Shown in pieces: positions 4,889 through 6,643 of a DNA stretch of 6,643 bases (positions are counted from its first letter, which is position 1; every line of letters starts with the position of its first letter). Under the pieces are notes generated by a model. The model saw only the letters and a list, made by a program, of their open reading frames with translations, was not told where the DNA came from and ran no database searches. Position numbers and translations under genes: made by a program. Source of the DNA: Rubrobacteraceae bacterium (GTDB lineage: Bacteria > Actinomycetota > Rubrobacteria > Rubrobacterales > Rubrobacteraceae); assembly GCA_029240775.1 (NCBI GenBank), contig JARDZQ010000104.1:1-6643 (forward strand), in the 5' to 3' direction.

Positions 4889-5210
4889 CTGGAAGTACGC
4901 CGCAAGGCGGGCGGCGGTAGTCATCGCGATCTACCTGGGACTGCTCTACATCCTGAGCCTCACCTTCCCCGAGTCCAACTTCAGGCTCGACAACCAGGCT
5001 CAGATCGTCAGCCTCCTGGTGAACGCCGTCCTGTTCTTCTTTATCTTTACCTTTGTCTACGCCATTATCGACCGGAGCCGCCGCCGACGCCTAGCCGAGA
5101 TGAGCAACAAGAGCAAGCCAGCCAAGCCCTCAGGCGCGGAATCCTCGGGCCAGCTCAAGGGCCGTCCCAACCCGAACACGAGCCGCAAGAAGGCCCGCCG
5201 GAAGCGGTAG
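4872..5210 (+). CDS. Small two-span membrane protein with basic tail, function unknown
   Basis: The ATG at 4872 is preferred over the one at 4866 because GAGGAG (4858-4863) lies 8 bases before it. Translation starts inside the end of alr, a 17-bp overlap in another frame. The 112-residue protein has two hydrophobic helices, residues about 14-32 (AAVVIAIYLGLLYILSLTF) and 45-66 (IVSLLVNAVLFFFIFTFVYA), joined by a short loop. After it comes a hydrophilic Arg/Lys-rich tail beginning RSRRRR and ending ARRKR. By the positive-inside rule the tail should be cytoplasmic, with both ends inside. No family is recognised. Its place between alr and an HD-domain gene hints at an envelope role, but that is position only. 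Confidence 0.8.
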   Translation: MFEDLNWKYAARRAAVVIAIYLGLLYILSLTFPESNFRLDNQAQIVSLLVNAVLFFFIFTFVYAIIDRSRRRRLAEMSNKSKPAKPSGAESSGQLKGRPNPNTSRKKARRKR

Positions 5211-5214
5211 GGTT

Positions 5215-5961
5215 TTGGATCTCCTGGAGGCGCTCGGGCCGCCTCTGGACGTCGAGAGGCTCCTCGAGGCCGTCCCTGAGCTGGCACTCTCAAGGGGCGT
5301 CGAGCAGAGCCCGTACCATCACCTCGATACCTTCGAGCACACCCTCGAGGTCGTGCGCGGCGTGGAGCGAGAGCTGTGGGAGGAGCGCCTGGGAGCCCGC
5401 GTGCGGCCCACCGGCGTCGAGGGCCTCAGGCTCGCCGCAGCCCTCCACGACGTCGCGAAGCCCGTGACGCGCGGCGAGCTGGGGGAGAGGGTCCTCTTCG
5501 TCTCCCACGACTCTTTAGGCGCCAGGCTCGTCCGGCGGATATGCTGCAGGCTAGGGCTCTCTGCTTCCCTCACCGACATGGCCGCGACGCTCACGGCGCT
5601 CCACCTGAAGATAGGCTTCATGGAGAGCGAGCGCACTGACTATCCGCCCGGACGGCTGGCTCGGGCCGCCGGCCCCTTCGGGGAGGAGCTCGCGGTCCTG
5701 AGCTGGGCCGATCGTCTCGCCGCCCAGGGGCCGCGCCTCAAGCGCGAGCACGTCGAGCGCCACGAGGAGCTGTGCGCCAGGTTTTTGAACGCGAGCCGCG
5801 CCCTCGGTCCCCACCCCGAACCGGACTACGAAGGGCTGGCCCGGAGACTGTCGCCGGATGGCTCCGCCGACCTCGGCTACGCCGCGAGCCGGCTCAGGCT
5901 CCTCGCGGCGCGTGAGATGGGGCGGGAGATGGCACTCGAGGAGGCCGGACGGCTGATCTGA
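5215..5961 (+). CDS. HD-domain protein related to the HD region of CCA-adding enzymes
   Basis: The TTG at 5215 follows the preceding stop by 4 bp, giving 248 residues. HD-superfamily metal ligands are visible: YHHLDTFEHTLEVV (His36 and His42 region), LAAALHDVAKPVTR (His78-Asp79) and FVSHDSLGA (His98). The order and spacing, including the SHDSLGA motif followed by an L-x-x-S segment, resemble the HD subdomain behind the nucleotidyltransferase core of some tRNA CCA-adding enzymes and related phosphohydrolases. No nucleotidyltransferase core precedes it, so it is a stand-alone HD protein. A later Asp (SWADRLAAQG, near residue 165) may complete the metal site. It is probably a phosphohydrolase on a nucleotide or RNA end; the substrate is unknown. 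Confidence 0.85.
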   Translation: MDLLEALGPPLDVERLLEAVPELALSRGVEQSPYHHLDTFEHTLEVVRGVERELWEERLGARVRPTGVEGLRLAAALHDVAKPVTRGELGERVLFVSHDSLGARLVRRICCRLGLSASLTDMAATLTALHLKIGFMESERTDYPPGRLARAAGPFGEELAVLSWADRLAAQGPRLKREHVERHEELCARFLNASRALGPHPEPDYEGLARRLSPDGSADLGYAASRLRLLAAREMGREMALEEAGRLI

Positions 5962-5972
5962 GGCTACCGTGC

Positions 5973-5981
5973 TGGTAGAAT
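5973..5981 (+). promoter_or_regulatory. Extended -10 promoter before the PspC gene
   Basis: TGGTAGAAT matches TGnTATAAT with one mismatch and sits 12 bp past the HD gene stop, 47 bp before the TTG start at 6029. It shares TAGAAT with the promoter of the XRE gene. No clear -35 is seen. This is the only gap longer than 10 bp in the rightward series after 3766, which supports an internal promoter. Confidence 0.45.
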
Positions 5982-6028
5982 CGCGGCCATCGGCAAACCG
6001 GCTCCAGGGTGCCGGGGGAGGTAAGGCT

Positions 6029-6229
6029 TTGGGCATAAAACGGGCGAAGAGGGATCGTTGGATCCTGGGCGTCTGCGGCGGCGTGGCTCACACCTACGGG
6101 TGGAGCTCTAACATGGTGCGACTTGCGACGGCGGTGATCGCCGTGATCATCCCCGGCCCGAGCACGCTGCTCGCGTTCGTGATCTACTTGCTTCTCGGCG
6201 CTATCCTGCCCGAGAGCGAGGAGTTCTAA
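6029..6229 (+). CDS. PspC-domain small membrane protein
   Basis: The TTG at 6029 is chosen for the strong GGAGG at 6017-6021, 7 bases upstream. Longer in-frame starts lack one. The 66-residue protein is a single PspC domain: a basic start (KRAKRDRW), the signature GVCGGVAHTYGWSSNMVR at about residues 14-31, then a hydrophobic helix with the mid-span proline (AVIAVIIPGPSTLLAFVIYL) and the ending LLGAILPESEEF. PspC proteins sit in the cytoplasmic membrane and take part in envelope-stress responses in some bacteria. In actinobacteria many such single-domain proteins have no known partner. The next gene begins 3 bp after its stop. Confidence 0.92.
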   Translation: MGIKRAKRDRWILGVCGGVAHTYGWSSNMVRLATAVIAVIIPGPSTLLAFVIYLLLGAILPESEEF

Positions 6230-6232
6230 CGC

Positions 6233-6643
6233 TTGGACTTCGCTGAGGCCCAGAAGGAGGCCCTGGGCTGCACGAAGTGCGGCCTCTGCCACTCTAGAAC
6301 CCAGGTCGTCTTCGGCGAGGGCCCCCTGAACGCCGAGCTGTTCGTCGTAGGTGAGGCGCCCGGCTTCAACGAGGATAAGGAGGGCAAGCCTTTCCGCGGG
6401 GCCTCCGGGATGCTTCTCGAACGCCTGCTCTCCTCGGTCGGACTCGACCGCGAGAGGGTCTACCTGACCACCCTGAACAAGTGCCGACCGCCAGGGTCGC
6501 CGCCCCGGTCGCCGAAGCCCTCCGAGGTGAGCGCCTGCCGGCCCTACGTGGTAGCCCAGCTCGCCGCGGTGGACCCCAAGGTAGTGGTCGCGATGGGGGA
6601 CCTCGCGAGCCGCGTCCTCACGGGCAGGAAGGAGGCGGTCGCG
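6233..6643 (+). CDS. Uracil-DNA glycosylase, type-4-like Fe-S family, N-terminal part
   Basis: The TTG at 6233 has GAGGAG 9 bases upstream, and 137 codons are visible before the window ends. CTKCGLC (Cys13, Cys16, Cys19) and the later Cys84 and Cys102 (NKCRPPG and SACRPY) match the cysteines that hold a 4Fe-4S cluster in family 4 and 5 glycosylases. GEAPGFNEDKEGKPFRG (residues 40-56) is motif A, which contacts uracil and DNA and contains the catalytic loop of this family. The enzyme removes uracil from DNA to start base-excision repair. Arg55 replaces the valine often found before the last glycine of the motif. The C-terminal HPSP-type motif, which separates subfamilies, lies outside, so type 4 is likely but not proven. 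Confidence 0.92.
   Translation, partial: MDFAEAQKEALGCTKCGLCHSRTQVVFGEGPLNAELFVVGEAPGFNEDKEGKPFRGASGMLLERLLSSVGLDRERVYLTTLNKCRPPGSPPRSPKPSEVSACRPYVVAQLAAVDPKVVVAMGDLASRVLTGRKEAVA

Noticed and set aside
3092..4924. 610-codon open frame on the minus strand
   Set aside because: It lies antisense to the CBS gene and alr, both of which show full family motifs. Long antisense frames are common in DNA with G/C-rich third positions. Its translation is low in complexity and has no recognisable domain.
1..6643. tRNA, rRNA or CRISPR array, including a tRNA gene as integration target
   Set aside because: No cloverleaf, TPsiC-arm sequence, rRNA segment or regularly spaced repeat was found. The right joint is in a protein gene.

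Overview
The window looks like chromosomal DNA from a high-GC actinobacterium. The best guess is a Rubrobacter-like lineage, judged from GC-rich third codon positions, heavy AGG arginine use, frequent TTG and GTG starts, and the gene set. The assignment is inference and no marker gene proves it.

Left flank (1-about 480). A class I SAM-dependent methyltransferase reads leftward off the window edge. It diverges from a rightward gene whose N-terminus resembles sugar-phosphate isomerase/epimerase TIM-barrel proteins and which breaks off after about 50 recognisable residues. The AT-rich gap between them holds divergent promoter-like sequences and a perfect 12-bp inverted repeat at the predicted start of the methyltransferase transcript.

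Mobile insertion (about 480-2830). A compact module contains two small leftward genes (one a four-cysteine zinc-ribbon-like protein), a bidirectional promoter region with a phased direct repeat, a 62-aa XRE-type repressor-like protein, and a large serine recombinase of nearly 600 residues. The recombinase frame runs directly into the 3' third of a YmdB-family metallophosphoesterase gene. Its last 28 or so codons are therefore probably host DNA read in the wrong frame, and the recombination joint (an attR-like site) lies around 2805-2845, next to the GTHTHV metal-binding motif of the phosphoesterase. No 5' part of ymdB is present. The left neighbour is instead a truncated isomerase gene, which suggests an element-associated deletion or rearrangement, or a left end beyond the window.

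Spacer (3096-3286). This gap holds a cluster of GCTGAA-type direct repeats, a 12-bp palindrome and a perfect 15-bp-stem hairpin, followed by a possible -10 element.

Right flank (3287-6643). A tight rightward gene series encodes a paired-CBS-domain protein, alanine racemase (alr), a small two-span membrane protein with a very basic tail, an HD-domain protein related to the HD region of CCA-adding enzymes, a PspC-domain membrane protein, and the N-terminal part of a type-4-like Fe-S uracil-DNA glycosylase. Spacings are 3-67 bp or overlapping, so most are probably co-transcribed, with a likely extra promoter before the PspC gene. The series joins cell-wall precursor supply (D-alanine), envelope proteins and DNA repair, and looks like ordinary chromosomal backbone. 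The unusual biology is in the mobile insertion and its junctions.
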